From Gordionus sp. m RMFG-2023 (taxonomy: Eukaryota > Nematomorpha > Gordioida > Chordodea > Parachordodidae), in NCBI RefSeq assembly GCF_954871325.1, contig NC_088776.1, positions 60,722,954 to 60,786,953 on the forward strand: a stretch of 64,000 nt of DNA, read 5' to 3'. Position 1 is the first letter of the stretch; each line of letters opens with the position of its first letter. Made by a program: the position numbers and the translations under genes. Positions 51,060-62,728 of this stretch are shown here, one piece after another. The notes under the pieces are model-generated. The model did not search any database. It saw only the letters and a program-made list of their open reading frames with translations, and was not told where the DNA came from.

Positions 51060-52640
51060 TATGAAACTATTGTGATTAAATAAAGAATAAATTTAATTAA
51101 TCAATATAAGAGGAAGTTTTTCCATATAAAATAAAAACATATTTTTTTGGTAACTAGGATTAATTCATTTATCTAGAATTCTAATATGCATATAAGATTA
51201 AATTTATTAATACCTATTATCATAAATATGATAAAAACATTCTGCTAGTTGTTATTTTATTCATTATGGCATATATAGTACCTGTTTCCATATATTCTAA
51301 TAGTTATATAACAGGATTATTTAATATGTATTTATTCTTTTTCTTTTAAAATCATAATAAATAGGTTTAATCCCACACCAAAACATTTATAAATTAAATT
51401 ACGACACAAATATAATATTACATTACAAAAATAATATTTTGTTATAACAAAAGTTAAGCTAAAAATTATAGGAAATCAATTTGAAAGGTGTAAATTATGT
51501 TCAATCTATATTTCTTTTTCATATAATGCTTCCAATTTATGCACATAATATAGTTTTATGTCTGGCTTAGGGAATGGTTTGTGACAAATATACCATACCT
51601 TTTGGCTAAAATATTAAATAATGAGAGACTAGATTATAAGGTATGGATGTTAAATGACCATGTTATCTCATTATCAATTAAATCGGTTGAACCTTGTTGT
51701 GCCTCTTAATTTTTAATAAAGCTTTATAATTATTAGATTATATGATTTAAATTTTATTAAAATTGATAAATAAGAAAATCAATCGTTATATTTTATAATT
51801 ATAATAGTTTTAGAAACATAGGTGATCAGTAAATGCTATATATAATGTCGTTAAATATCTTATATTATACAACTGAATTTTATTAATCTATTTAAAATAA
51901 TTATAGATAGAGATTTATTTCAATTTCATTGTAAAGATAATAATTTTATGGATTGAAAAACCATTTATAAATTTTAGTAAACTATAATGTAACTATACAT
52001 TATATCCCTTTATATAATTATTATTAATAATATGTAAAGTCAAGATGGTTTATTACTCAATTCCATGGCTATAGCAGCTAAAATTTATAATTAATTTTAT
52101 ATTTTATATTTATACATAGAACTCAAAATACATTTCAAATATTCATTATATAACTTTTAAGTGATGGAAGTTTTAAATAATATTTTTCTATTACTTTTAA
52201 GGTTAATAAAATAATTCACAGACTTTTAGAGAATTTTACTATTTTAAGGATAACTATGACAAAACCACCTTAATTAAAATTTTGTTTAATTTTTTGAAAA
52301 TAAGAAATTTTTATATGTAAAAACATTTTCTCTAAACAATTTGTTAATTATAGGAGAGAAATGGTCTATTGCGTTTTCGTAATTCTATTGAAATATTATA
52401 ATCACATATTCTAATCTGATGATCAAATTTTATGCTAAAATAATATATTTAATATTAATAATAAAACCTAAAATGAAATATTTTGAAGGGTTAATTTGAG
52501 GGCCTTATATTTACAATCTTTATCCCATTATTATAGTGGCTCAGGTTCATTATATATATGAATCTTAATTAACGTGTTACTTATATTCTCCAGAATTTTC
52601 TCTATTATTTAAAAATGTTAATATTATAATGACACGTTGC
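51060..52640 (+). repeat. Paralogous segment, right member of the inner pair
   Basis: Partner of 40,500-42,550 (anchors given there). About 0.3 kb near 51,540-51,830 lacks a counterpart and may be an insertion; it includes sequence similar to 48,000-48,040. Confidence 0.6.
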
Positions 52641-52704
52641 ACTTATAAAATAAAGAATAGGTTATATTAGGTTATAAATAAAATAAAAATAGTTTATTTA
52701 TAAC

Positions 52705-52891
52705 TTGTGTTTTAAAACAACTCGACCAATTTTTTAAAAAGGCTAACTCAATATTTTACCAATATAGATATCATGATTTCACTAATAGATTTCCAAATTT
52801 GTGCATGTACATTTTTTGACTTGCCTAATATTGAATAAAACATTGAGTTAGCTGTGTTTAAAAATCGACTCAATCAAGCCGTTTAACACTA
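52705..52891. mobile_element. MITE of the TAGTGTTAAACGG family, copy D
   Basis: The right end reverse complemented starts TAGTGTTAAACGGCTTGA and continues into GAGTCGATTTTTAAA and GCTAACTCAATG. The left end carries the matching CTCGACCAATTTTTTAAA and GGCTAACTCAATATT. The inverted repeats are therefore about 50 bp of a roughly 187-bp element. There is no coding capacity and the target duplication is unclear. Confidence 0.65.
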
Positions 52892-54191
52892 ATTATAGTG
52901 TGTTTTAAGATCATTTTCAAAATATAATTATTTTACTATACTTAGTTTCTCATTTGAAGTAGAGTATCCTAAATATAAACAGTAAAAGAGGATTAAAATT
53001 TAGAATTTAATAAATATTAGCGGCATTTTGATGAAGTTGGTCAACATTTTTATTCAACTATATAAGGTTATTATTTTATAATGGCTAATAATATATATAT
53101 ACATTCTAAATTAACAAAGTACATTAAATATAATAAACTTTTTAAGATGTTTTAACTATTATAATAAAACACTAAACACCCATTTTCTACTTATCGAATG
53201 ACAAAGAAAATTGACTTACTTTTAAGTTTGATAAGATCCAAAAAATTGCAACCTAATTTATAAACTAAAATCAATGTTCCACACTTAATATTACGATGGA
53301 TTTAATTTATAATCAATTTTTTTCGGAATATGAATCCAACATTTTGAGGTCGCATTTAAGCTCGAACTGCACGAATGTCATTTTTTCCTGAATAAGTCAG
53401 GAATAAAACGTGGAGCATATTAATTTCTATTTTTAAGGCATAATGTTATTACTGTGAATAATTATAATTAATTATTTTTGATTTCGTTTTTAAAAAAAAT
53501 TATTTTTTTTATAAATAAATGAATATTATTTTTTTTATATTTTTTTTAAATTTTTCATAAATTTACGAATTTATAATTATTATTTTTTTTGGAAAAGATT
53601 TTATAATAAAAGAATAACAAAATGCATAATTATTTATGTTTAGTTAACTGTTTCATATGATCTCATATCAGAAGTCACAATAATTTTACTGTGCCCTTCT
53701 CATAGCATTAATCGTAACTATCAGTGTATAATTCTTTTGATAAAAGTTTTAATTTGTTTAATTTTTTTATGTAAAGTCCCGAAACAAATGATAGAAAAAT
53801 TATATATATAAAAAAAATTAGCACTTTAAAATTTTTCGATAATAGTAAATTATTTAATTAATTTAAATGAATTTATTACAATAATGTGTTATTCCATTTA
53901 TATTAGTTTGAATATGACCAATATACATGCATGAGAATTATTATAATTGCTTATAATTTTTTTAAATTAATCATTGTTTTTATTCAAATGTAAAAATTTA
54001 TTTATCCAAAAATAGGAGTCCACGAAAATCAATTTTAAATATTGAATTGATATTTTTTTTTAATTATTAAATGTAAAAATTTAATTTAGTTTTATTCTCT
54101 TTGAGACAGACGTTTAAAGTTATATATATATCTATATAATATAAATTGACCCCATTCCTTATCTCTCTCATCTCTGGCACCTCTGTTTACC
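52892..54191. other. AT-rich sequence, nothing seen
   Basis: Long T runs around 53,480-53,600. No gene, RNA or repeat recognised. Confidence 0.6.
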
Positions 54192-54372
54192 TAGTGTTGC
54201 AAAAGTCTCATTTTTTTATAAATAGCTAACTCAATATTATTACCAAAGTCTATCTTGCCTAAACAGAGAGATTAACAGATCTCAAATCTTCAGGCTTGTG
54301 TAATATATTTTTAGATAAAATATTGTTAGCAGTTTTTAAAAATCGACTCAAATTAGGTCTTTAACATTTATA
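54192..54372. mobile_element. MITE of the TAGTGTTAAACGG family, copy E
   Basis: Starts TAGTGTTGCAAAAGTC and runs into AGCTAACTCAATATT. The right end in reverse complement carries AATTTGAGTCGATTTTTAAA followed by GCTAACAATATT. Flanks TGTTTACC (54,184-54,191) and TGCTCACC (54,373-54,380) agree at 6/8, supporting an 8-bp target duplication and hAT origin. Confidence 0.7.
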
Positions 54373-54419
54373 TGCTCACCCTTCTTACTATAGCCGACTA
54401 ACGACCTGGAGAACTTTGT

Positions 54420-54770
54420 TAATTATATAATAACATATTATGAATTATAAAACTTTTAAAAATAAAATCCTTCATTAACAATTCTATTTTTATATCAATA
54501 AATCAAGAATTCATAAGATAGATAGAATCTTTATTTATTTTATTAAATATAAAATTTTTTATATTAATCTATATCTATGGGATAATTTTATAGTCCAATG
54601 TATTGTAACACATTTATTTACTTGCTGCAGCAATTTTTACTTAAATATAGTTTATAAAAATAAATTTTATTTTAATATCATATTCAACATATTCAAATTA
54701 TATTATCCTAAATAAGTCTTGTAAATATTATTTTCTTACTAATATTATGAAGTCTTTGTCTATTTACTAT
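54420..54770 (+). repeat. Paralogous segment matching 48,990-49,400
   Basis: See the partner entry. It lies about 200 bases before the right copy of the window-scale duplication begins, so the two duplication systems nearly abut here. Confidence 0.5.
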
Positions 54771-55694
54771 ATAAGAAAACATAAAATATATTAAAATTGT
54801 CACATTTTTTTGTCATATTTCGTGAAAAGGTGTAACAATATCCGGATTTGATGGAACTAATGATTAAATACCTAAACACTTGTCGCAGCAGTTTGGCGCT
54901 AAATTCTTACTACAGCTAAATATCTTTATGCCTTCACGGAATCTCAGATTTTTTTGGTATTTATTTATTTTTAAAATTGTTTTTTTAAGACCTTCTCAAA
55001 ATAGATGTGTAGTGTATAGGTATCATTGGATAGTTAATCAAAAAAATTGATTCAACAGGAGATCACCCTAATGGGCCAATAATATCTTAATCAAAATAAA
55101 ATATCGATATATGTATCAAATAAAAGCTAATTTCTTTTTGACTGAAGTTATTCACTTTTGATCTTTATTGTTAAATTTAATCTGTGGTTAGGGGGTGGGG
55201 GTAAAATATAAAATTTTGATTTAGGTTTCAAATAAAGGTAATTAAATTATCTTTTAGTGGTTAAAATTAGGAATCTAATTGAATGTGTCTAGTTATTGGT
55301 AGGTCAAGAATATTTTATTCATTCTAAAATTAAGGCTAAAATTTTCATTCCGCGTCATTCCTTGCAGGTTATTTATTAGTAATGTAATAAAGTTCTATTC
55401 ATTTTATTTGTATGTTTTTTTATGTAATATCCTTCAAGGATTTATTCGGATTTTGATTATCAAGGAGCTCCTCTATGAACAAAAATTCGTCAGTATATTT
55501 ATTTTAATAACAATTGGTATATGTAGAAATGGTAAAATGATAATTTCAATTCATATTTTGTTTTTCATTCTAATTAATTGTACTTAGATAATATATATTA
55601 TAAGTTGTATAGTTTATCTTTAACACTTTCATAATTAGTATATAATTTCTTAATTATAGGAATTTAATTACCCTTATGACTTCATTAATATTAA

Positions 55695-56250
55695 TGATTC
55701 CGCGATACGAGATGCGTAATATATAAAATACATAATGTTAAATGATACAGCAAGAGTACAATTTTAGCGATATATTATGCACGGTATGAGAAATATCGTG
55801 CTATTTTTAGTTTTCTACAAATTTAGGTTTGATTTTTATTGTTATGTCAATTATAAATTAACTAATTAGCAGCCCATCAAAAATGATGTGTAAATCAGAT
55901 CTCCTATATTTAAATTAACATTTATTAGAATACAATATCAGTATATTATGCTTAAAAAAATCCCCCCCCCCCCTCCACCCCCAATACTCAAACTCGACAA
56001 CTTGTAGTAATAATTTTTATGAATAATACTATTATTTGTCAATATATTTTAAATACAAATATCAGATCTCTACTCTATTCCCATTCCCCAATCCACCATA
56101 ATTAAATACTATTACTTCAGTCAAAATTTAAATTACCCCCACTTTATACTCATATCATTATGTATAATGTCTGATACCCCAAGACCTAGATCCACTTACA
56201 TCATGTCTCTATAATAACACTACGAGCGAGAACTGTTATTAAGCCAAAAA
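55695..56250. other. Sequence present only in the right duplicate copy
   Basis: No counterpart in the left copy between about 690 and 715. It includes a 12-base C run at 55,962-55,973 and a C-rich patch following it, and less AT-rich ends (CGATACGAGATGCG; ACTACGAGCGAGAAC). This may be a transposon-like insertion, but no inverted repeat or target duplication was identified; a deletion in the left copy is equally possible. Confidence 0.45.
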
Positions 56251-57076
56251 ATATATTAACATATATATTTGATAAATAACCATATATTTTTTTTGGTATA
56301 AATATATTTGACCATCCATCATTAAGTTAGAGCTTGACCTCTAGTTGGATAGATCTTTTGATTAGCTATCGATAAATAGATTTATTGAACAGCCAAGAAA
56401 AACAACTAAGCTAACGGATTAATAAAATTTATAAGATAATATAATGACTCTCATTGTAAGATTAAACTATTAAATGAATATTCCTTTATAGAATACTATT
56501 GGATAAATATGAATAACATTTATTGATGATATTTATATAGATATCTACAAAATAAATATATAAAAACATATATAAAATTTTGAGATTCTCTAATTATTTT
56601 TGTATAAATGTTTCAATCATATAAAAAATTATATTTAACGGTATAATTTGATTCCCAGCAATATAAATGTTATAAAAGTTAGGGTACTAATTTTAAAAAT
56701 CACCAAAATGGATTTAATACTTAATATTGTTATGCGATCTTCTCTCCAATTGATTAGTAAAATTAAATATATATATTTTGACAAGTAAACCTTGCTTAAA
56801 CTTGAAGATGTAAAAAATCCATTAAAAATTTAAATTCGGAATATCTCAAATAAACACTTTAACTATTCTCTTTTTTTTGCAATTATTAATAATACAAATA
56901 TTTTTAACATTATGATAAGATATTCATGGACAAATTTATAAATCAATAGACCTACCATTAAATTAAATATCGTCATTTTAAAAATTAAAAATAAAATCTG
57001 TTGATCTCCGTAACATATAAGTTGTAATGAATTCACAGTTCATTTGTATAGACTTTTTCTTATTAAATACTTATGT

Positions 57077-57254
57077 TAGTTATGTTAAAAAGCAAGATTT
57101 GGGACGATTTTTCAAAATGGCTCGCATATTATTTATGCATCGAAATTTGATAAGTAGATGTCGCAGCATTTCTGCCAGCTATTAGCATAATCTCGGTTTA
57201 TTTAAATCCGATCGTTTTTTAGATACACCCGAATAGGGCTTTTTAACAACACTA
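57077..57254. mobile_element. MITE of the TAGTGTTAAACGG family, copy B
   Basis: The left end TAGTTATGTTAAAAAGC and the right end in reverse TAGTGTTGTTAAAAAGC form a clear inverted repeat that continues through ATTTGGG/ATTCGGG. Flanks ACTTATGT and ACCTTTAT agree at 5/8. It lies in a block absent from the left duplicate copy, so it probably inserted after the duplication. Confidence 0.65.
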
Positions 57255-57489
57255 ACCTTTATAATCAGTCTACAGACGTTAGCATAATAATCTTTGCGCG
57301 ATTATACGTGAGGCATACCTCCTAAATAGTTCCTCATATTTCAAAATTTTTAATTTCCAGTTCTGGAAACAAAAAATTTCTAGCATAACACTGTTGTATT
57401 TACAAAATTGAGGCCAAATACGCTTATATCATATATAAAGTAAACATTCTTAAAAAATGGTTATTCGTATAAAATCTTTCATTGAGATG

Positions 57490-57682
57490 TGAGGTGACAA
57501 TTTAATGTCTTAAAATAGCTCGATTTTAGCATGAAAAGGCTCAATATTATACTGGGGAAAATTTAGCCTAGCCTAGAGATTTAGATAATAGATGTTTAAG
57601 CCTTTGCATATGACTTACATTATATTTTATGGACAAGATAATGATGTTTATAAAAATCTGCCCAAATAGAGCCGTTTAATAA
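57490..57682. mobile_element. MITE of the TAGTGTTAAACGG family, copy C
   Basis: Left side GTCTTAAAATAGCTCGATTTT and GGCTCAATATT (separate phrases); the right side in reverse TGTGTTATTAAACGGC with GGGCAGATTTTTA. The interior GAGATTTAGATAATAGAT is also in copy A at 1,220-1,412 at the equivalent place of the duplication, so A and C descend from one insertion. Confidence 0.55.
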
Positions 57683-57959
57683 CACATGTCATTATTATAT
57701 AATATACTACATTAATATTCGTGATAAAATATAATGTTAAAAATAGGACAGTTTTTTTTAAAAAAAATAAAAATTTATTTGTAAAAGAACAATTTTGTTT
57801 AACAAGTAATTTTTTCTATGACAAACCAATATTGTTAAACAATCATATATTAAATATTATAAATCCAAAAAATAATTAAAATAAAATATAAAACATCTCC
57901 ACATTAATAAAATTACGAGTTTATAAAAAAGATATACCATTTTTGGTTTAAAATAATTA

Positions 57960-58200
57960 TTCTCACAAGAATGCACTTCCGTATATACGCTTGTGGCTCC
58001 TGTTACTTCAGGCTGAACTTTTATCTTGACACCGCTCTTATAGAAATAATTGTTTTGTGTTATTGGTGATGGCTTCCAACTGCTAAGTCTGGATGTAGAT
58101 GGATCTATGATTTACGTCAGAATAGAGATTATTCAATATGGTATAAAGAAGTGCACTGTGAGAAATTATCTCACTGCTAATCATTCTGTCTAAAAAGCGC
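57960..58200 (+). other. Conserved block, right-copy partner of 1,475-1,765
   Basis: Shares GATGGCTTCCAACTG and ATAAAGAAGTGCA phrases with the left copy. One frame is open for about 43 codons from about 58,050, but differs in register from the left copy downstream. It may be a dead exon or conserved non-coding DNA. Confidence 0.3.
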
Positions 58201-60227
58201 TGACAAAGATAGCCTTGTTTCAAAAAAGTTGAAAACGTTTTTCAATATGATTGTGGTTTAAGTTAAAATTATTTTTCTCTGCGACTGATCTCTTTACAAA
58301 GTAAGAGTATTTGATCAAAGACGTTAGTCCTTTAGCTTTAATAATTTAACAATCGGAAAGCATAGTAAATTTTAAATATTAATTTTTTTCAGAAGTGAAT
58401 TTAAAATATATAAAATATTTATCATTAGTTAATTATGGTTATTAAATGTGAGAGTTACCATAAAAAATGATCATTAATTCTAGATATAGCTATCATTTCT
58501 GATTTAAAAAATTAAAATAAAACATATTTTCAAACTTATAGGGTTATAAATTGTACTAAATTTTATTAGTATATTATAACTCTAAAAAGAAAGTAAATTA
58601 AAATATAATAAAAATTGTAATAATAGTATTAGTTTAAATAAATAATCAATATACTATATTTGTCTTTTAGTTGAACTATATTAATCAAATTACTTATTAA
58701 TTTAATTCTTATTTATTTACTCAATTCTTTGACTCCATTTCCTTTAGGATTATATTTTAGATATAAATAATTAAATTTATTTGATATATAAATATTCAAA
58801 AATATATATTTCTTTTATGTCATTATATGGAATAATGGTCGGAGTTAAGCTTATTATAAACAATGATAAAACTATTAATTATCATTAAATATTTATAAAA
58901 TAAAATTATTTTTTTGAATGGCAACTGTGTGACTAAAAAGTTACACTTAGTTAAACTGAAGATAACCAAGTTTGCATAAGAATACAAGAGGGAAAAACAT
59001 TTGAGTCAAAATAAGATTAATAGGATAGAATCATATATTGTATGAGGTTAGTTTATATTTTAAAAAAAATATTGTTATACATTCATTTTAATAAAACTTG
59101 ATAATTTTAAGTAAGTTAAGATAAAGTTATCCGATTTAAAAATAATTATCATCATAGATTATAGTATAAAAGATTATAATATTGAACTCATACGACATGA
59201 ATAAATAAATGAACAACATTATTTGTAATTTTTTTTTTACTTTATTTTTAATTTTCATCGTTTTATATTTTATCTCTTTTATCCAGTAAAATTATTATTT
59301 TCCTGATATATTAATTTATTATAATTTTACCTGTTACAGCTGTTTTTAAAAATAATGAATTAACTAGGTATAGAATAATTAGAGCTTTATTTAAGAGGAA
59401 TGTAAAGTGACCTTTACCTTTTTTTCTTAAAAATATTTTTATTTCTAATAAAAAATTATATTAATTGATTTGGATGAATAAATTTTTTTTCTTTTCTAAA
59501 ACATTTAGTAAGAATTGAAAAGATAGTGTGCAATTAAATTCTACTTAATTGATATAATTGATATGCTAAAATTAGCATTTACAAATCTAAAATAAATAAC
59601 TTTATATTTCAATTCTTTCGAAAATTACAACTTGAAATCAATCTATAGGTAAAAGATCCATATTTAATCACACAACTCTGCAATATCATATCACAATTAT
59701 AAAAGTTATAATTAAAAACTACGGAAAATTGCTGTAAAATTTGTAAATTTAAAATTTTTTTTTATAACTCTTAAGTATATTACAGTAAATATGCATAATA
59801 AATTAATTCATTAAACCAGTAGCGTTACTAGATAGTGAGTGGGGGGATGCTCAGAGGCTCAATTTTCCCGAGAATTTTTTAAATTTAAATAACACTTAAA
59901 ATAAGATAATATTCACTTTAATCTAATATCAAATTATTATAAATTATTTAATCAAACAAATTTGATATCCAAAATTACACAATAACACAAATTTATCACA
60001 ATCACACAAATTTATCACAAACTCGAATGTTTAAGGACCTTTGCACTCCTTGAGGCATATTATGCTGCTTAACTGTATCTAGGTGTTTAAGTATACAGAC
60101 TCTGGATCTACTCATGAGTATTCCTCCCCCTCCATCACAAATATCACAAAACAATAATGCTAAATTTGTTAGTAAATGGTATATAATTGATAGTAACTGT
60201 CAACATAAATTTCATCACATTTACTTT

Positions 60228-60335
60228 TATGAATTTTAATTTACAAAACAATATATTAGCCATAAACACAATCGTAAATTTTAATACTTATATGAATTTT
60301 AATTTACAAAACAATATATTAGCCATAAACACAAT
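60228..60335 (+). repeat. Exact 45-bp direct repeat, period 63
   Basis: The block starting TATGAATTTTAATTTAC at 60,228-60,272 recurs unchanged at 60,291-60,335. The 18-base spacer between them is related to sequence just upstream. Identity points to a recent local duplication. Confidence 0.9.
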
Positions 60336-60349
60336 TTAACAATAATGAT

Positions 60350-61013
60350 ACTCACCTTCACCCTCAATCTAGTAAAAATTACCAATTCATGAGCCTACCA
60401 GATCAGCACAGCACCTACAAATCTAACTGCCTAATGTGTAATAAATTTATTAAAGTAACAAATTGGGGCTATTGTCATCTCATCGAAACAAGAAAATAAA
60501 GTGTCCTAAATCTGGGCTACCCATCTAATCTCCAGTTATTCCCACCATTAATATCTCTCTGTCCTTAAACAATCATAGTTATCATTCTCACATCATTGGC
60601 TGAAGTGCATACTAGCCCAATAAACCCTACCTACACTGTCGCAAATGTTTACACGCTTAATCCAGACGACTCCACAGATGTATAAATATTTTTAATGACA
60701 TCAAAACCATTTGTAATTTCACGACTGCCTAAAGGAGAAATGCTTCAAGTTGCAAGAAACCTATCGAAAAAACACTTCCTTGATAATCCCTCATGCGCGA
60801 TACATTATCCCGCTTCCTAGACTATCAAACTTTCTTCCTATTGAAGAATTAACTTCTAATCTCAAGAATTTTATATACGATCGTAACGATATCTTTAAAT
60901 ACAATGTCAACCTCCCTGCGCATTTTAAGATTAAACGCCTCATAGAAAATATACTCAATCATAAATTTGGAGACCTATCTTCTTTTTTTTTTACGAATAT
61001 TTTTTTATTTTGA
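60350..61013 (+). pseudogene. Decayed plus-strand coding-like stretch, unrecognised
   Basis: Less AT-rich than the surroundings. Around 60,420-60,480 a frame reads SNCLMCNKFIKV and then WGYCHL, a zinc-finger-like Cys/His pattern, soon interrupted by stops. A later 87-codon frame at 60,750-61,013 (RYIIPLPRLSNFLPIEELTS) is open with no domain. Frames shift between the pieces. It is on the opposite strand from the LINE that follows, so it is either a different element or a head-to-head LINE piece. Function unknown. Confidence 0.3.
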
Positions 61014-61152
61014 ATATTAAAACCAATATATAACTATATAAAATATAAAAAAATATAAAAAAGAGTGTAAATTTTGAAAATATCGATGGCTCTAAAAAGA
61101 GCTTATAGTAAAAATGTTCCTAAAAAACATGTATAATTATGTTTAAAAATTT

Positions 61153-62214
61153 CTAATTTTTTTTTTCTTTTAGGAAGATTGACTCGCGTTTTTCGTTTGT
61201 TATGTTAAAAATTTTACGTGCTAAAATTTTTAAAAATGAATATGTTGATTGGGAGAAATTATCATTAGTTGAGATGACTATGGGTTGAAAAATAAAATTA
61301 TTTAATATTGAGTATTTATTGATTTTTTTATTTTCGCCATTAGTAAGAGGATTTGAATTAATTGATGAGGGAAAGGAAGAGACACAGGTAGCGTCCCAAA
61401 TTAGGGATTTCCTATTTGACCATGGGATGCAGGTTATACCGTCAGGTCGGAGACCATCTTGTAGAGAGAGGTTTGTTGGTTCTAGAATGTTAGGAATTTT
61501 AGCTTTACTGAGAGCGTTATGGATGATTTTATTTATTGCTTTATGCCGGAGGTGGCGACCTTGGCTACGGGAGCAGTTTAGGCCATGTCTTGCATTTGGT
61601 TGTACGGCTAGGTTGCAAAGGTGGCAAGTGTGTGAATGTGTTAGCGAGCATCCTAGTCTAAATCCTATGGTAACTCTCAGTTGGTCATTGGTTAAGAGAT
61701 AAGTTTGACCGTTTGGGGTTAGTAGATTCCATTTTTCGATTGCTACTGTTAAGAGATCGTCATTGGGGGTTATAAAAGATGAGATCGCGGAATTGAGCGA
61801 AAGGCGATTAGAGATAAAAAGAGATAGGGAGAGTAATTCTAAGGGGATCAGGTCGATACCGCCTAGTTTAGCGGGTAATTGAGCAAGGTGCCAATTAAAG
61901 TCTGATAATGGAAGATTAAGGATCCTTCCTATTAAGGTCTTTAAGTGAATATTATGCTTGGTAAAAAATTCTGAGGAGGTGAAAGAGGAGGATGAGTGGA
62001 AGAGGTGTGAGATTTTAGGTAAATATAGGCACTTTTTTAATAGATAAAAAAGTTGGTGCGATGGGATATGATTGATGAACTTTTCCAAGTTTTGCAACTC
62101 GAAGAAGGTTTTATCGATAGTTTTTTCCGAGATTTTATTATTTATTAGTGGGGAGCCCAAGAGTTGGATATCTTCAATTTCGATAATATTGTAATCTTTA
62201 AATGAGGTTACAGG
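61153..62214 (-). pseudogene. LINE ORF fragment: RT thumb, zinc knuckle and restriction-like endonuclease
   Basis: The open minus frame runs from just after a stop at 62,215-62,217 to 61,153, 353 codons; the first ATG-independent part reads DIQLLGSPL. Numbering from codon TTG at 62,160: a thumb-like region with LPAKLGGIDL near residue 95; a zinc knuckle C179-x2-C182-x9-H192-x3-C196; GRHLRH at 201-206; and the endonuclease signature PD (239-240) with D256 in LIWDAT, then KINKY near 279-283. This order is that of non-LTR retrotransposons with a C-terminal restriction-like endonuclease (R2-type architecture). The polymerase palm and N-terminus are missing, as in 5'-truncated copies. All visible endonuclease residues and the frame are intact, so the insertion is relatively young. 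The plus frame at 61,319-61,702 is antisense. Confidence 0.88.
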
Positions 62215-62400
62215 CTACCTTATTAATCAAATCGATGGATTTGGCATAAGGCCGCTTTCCCCACTCTTCGTTAGTGCGTTCATATTCTACTTTGCTCCCA
62301 ATTATAACGTTGAAACTATTAGGAAACTTCGATCTCAATCAATAAAGGACAGCGATAATTATAACTTAATATAATTATGATTTACTAATATTATATTTTT
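62215..62400. other. Open sequence just upstream of the LINE fragment
   Basis: Open in both directions: about 53 plus codons (62,211-62,370) and about 40 minus codons (about 62,220-62,335, reading EYERTNEEWGKRPYAKS). Composition matches the LINE more than the host. The minus reading is in a different frame from the LINE fragment, so it may be more of the same ORF after a frameshift, or an unrelated piece. Not recognised. Confidence 0.3.
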
Positions 62401-62728
62401 TTCCAATAATTGTAAAAATTATAATTTATTTTGTAATTTTAGCATTTTTGACTTTATACTAAGCTTAAATTAATAGTTGATTAAGTTTATTAATTTGTAT
62501 ATCACTATAATAATTTAAAAAAATAATTAAGAAAATATTACTGAGCTCTCTGAGCTTTTAAGCGCTAGTGACACCCCTGCTAGCATGCGACCAATTCTGA
62601 GAAGATAGCACATTATATATGCGAGACTCCTCCTTGCATATAAACGGTAGTTTTTTAAAGTCGAGAAAATTTATAATTAAAAAATAATAAGATAGCACTT
62701 AATATAATTTTCAAATTAATATTTAACC

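Larger units (their letters stand above)
59390..62530. mobile_element. 3.1-kb composite insertion in the right copy, LINE-bearing
   Basis: The flanks at about 59,372 and 62,556 are adjacent (about 2,945 and 3,020) in the left copy, so this block was added on one side or removed on the other. It contains a hAT-like terminus CAGTAGCGTTACTAG at 59,817 with no clear partner, a 45-bp direct repeat at 60.2-60.3 kb, plus-strand decayed coding-like sequence at 60.35-61.0 kb, and a minus-strand LINE fragment. More than one insertion event is likely. Confidence 0.6.

Noticed and set aside
59817-59860. hAT-type terminus CAGTAGCGTTACTAG
   Set aside because: No matching right end or target duplication could be found, so it is not listed as a separate element.
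61319-61702. 127-codon plus-strand frame
   Set aside because: Antisense shadow of the LINE endonuclease frame, which carries the recognisable motifs.
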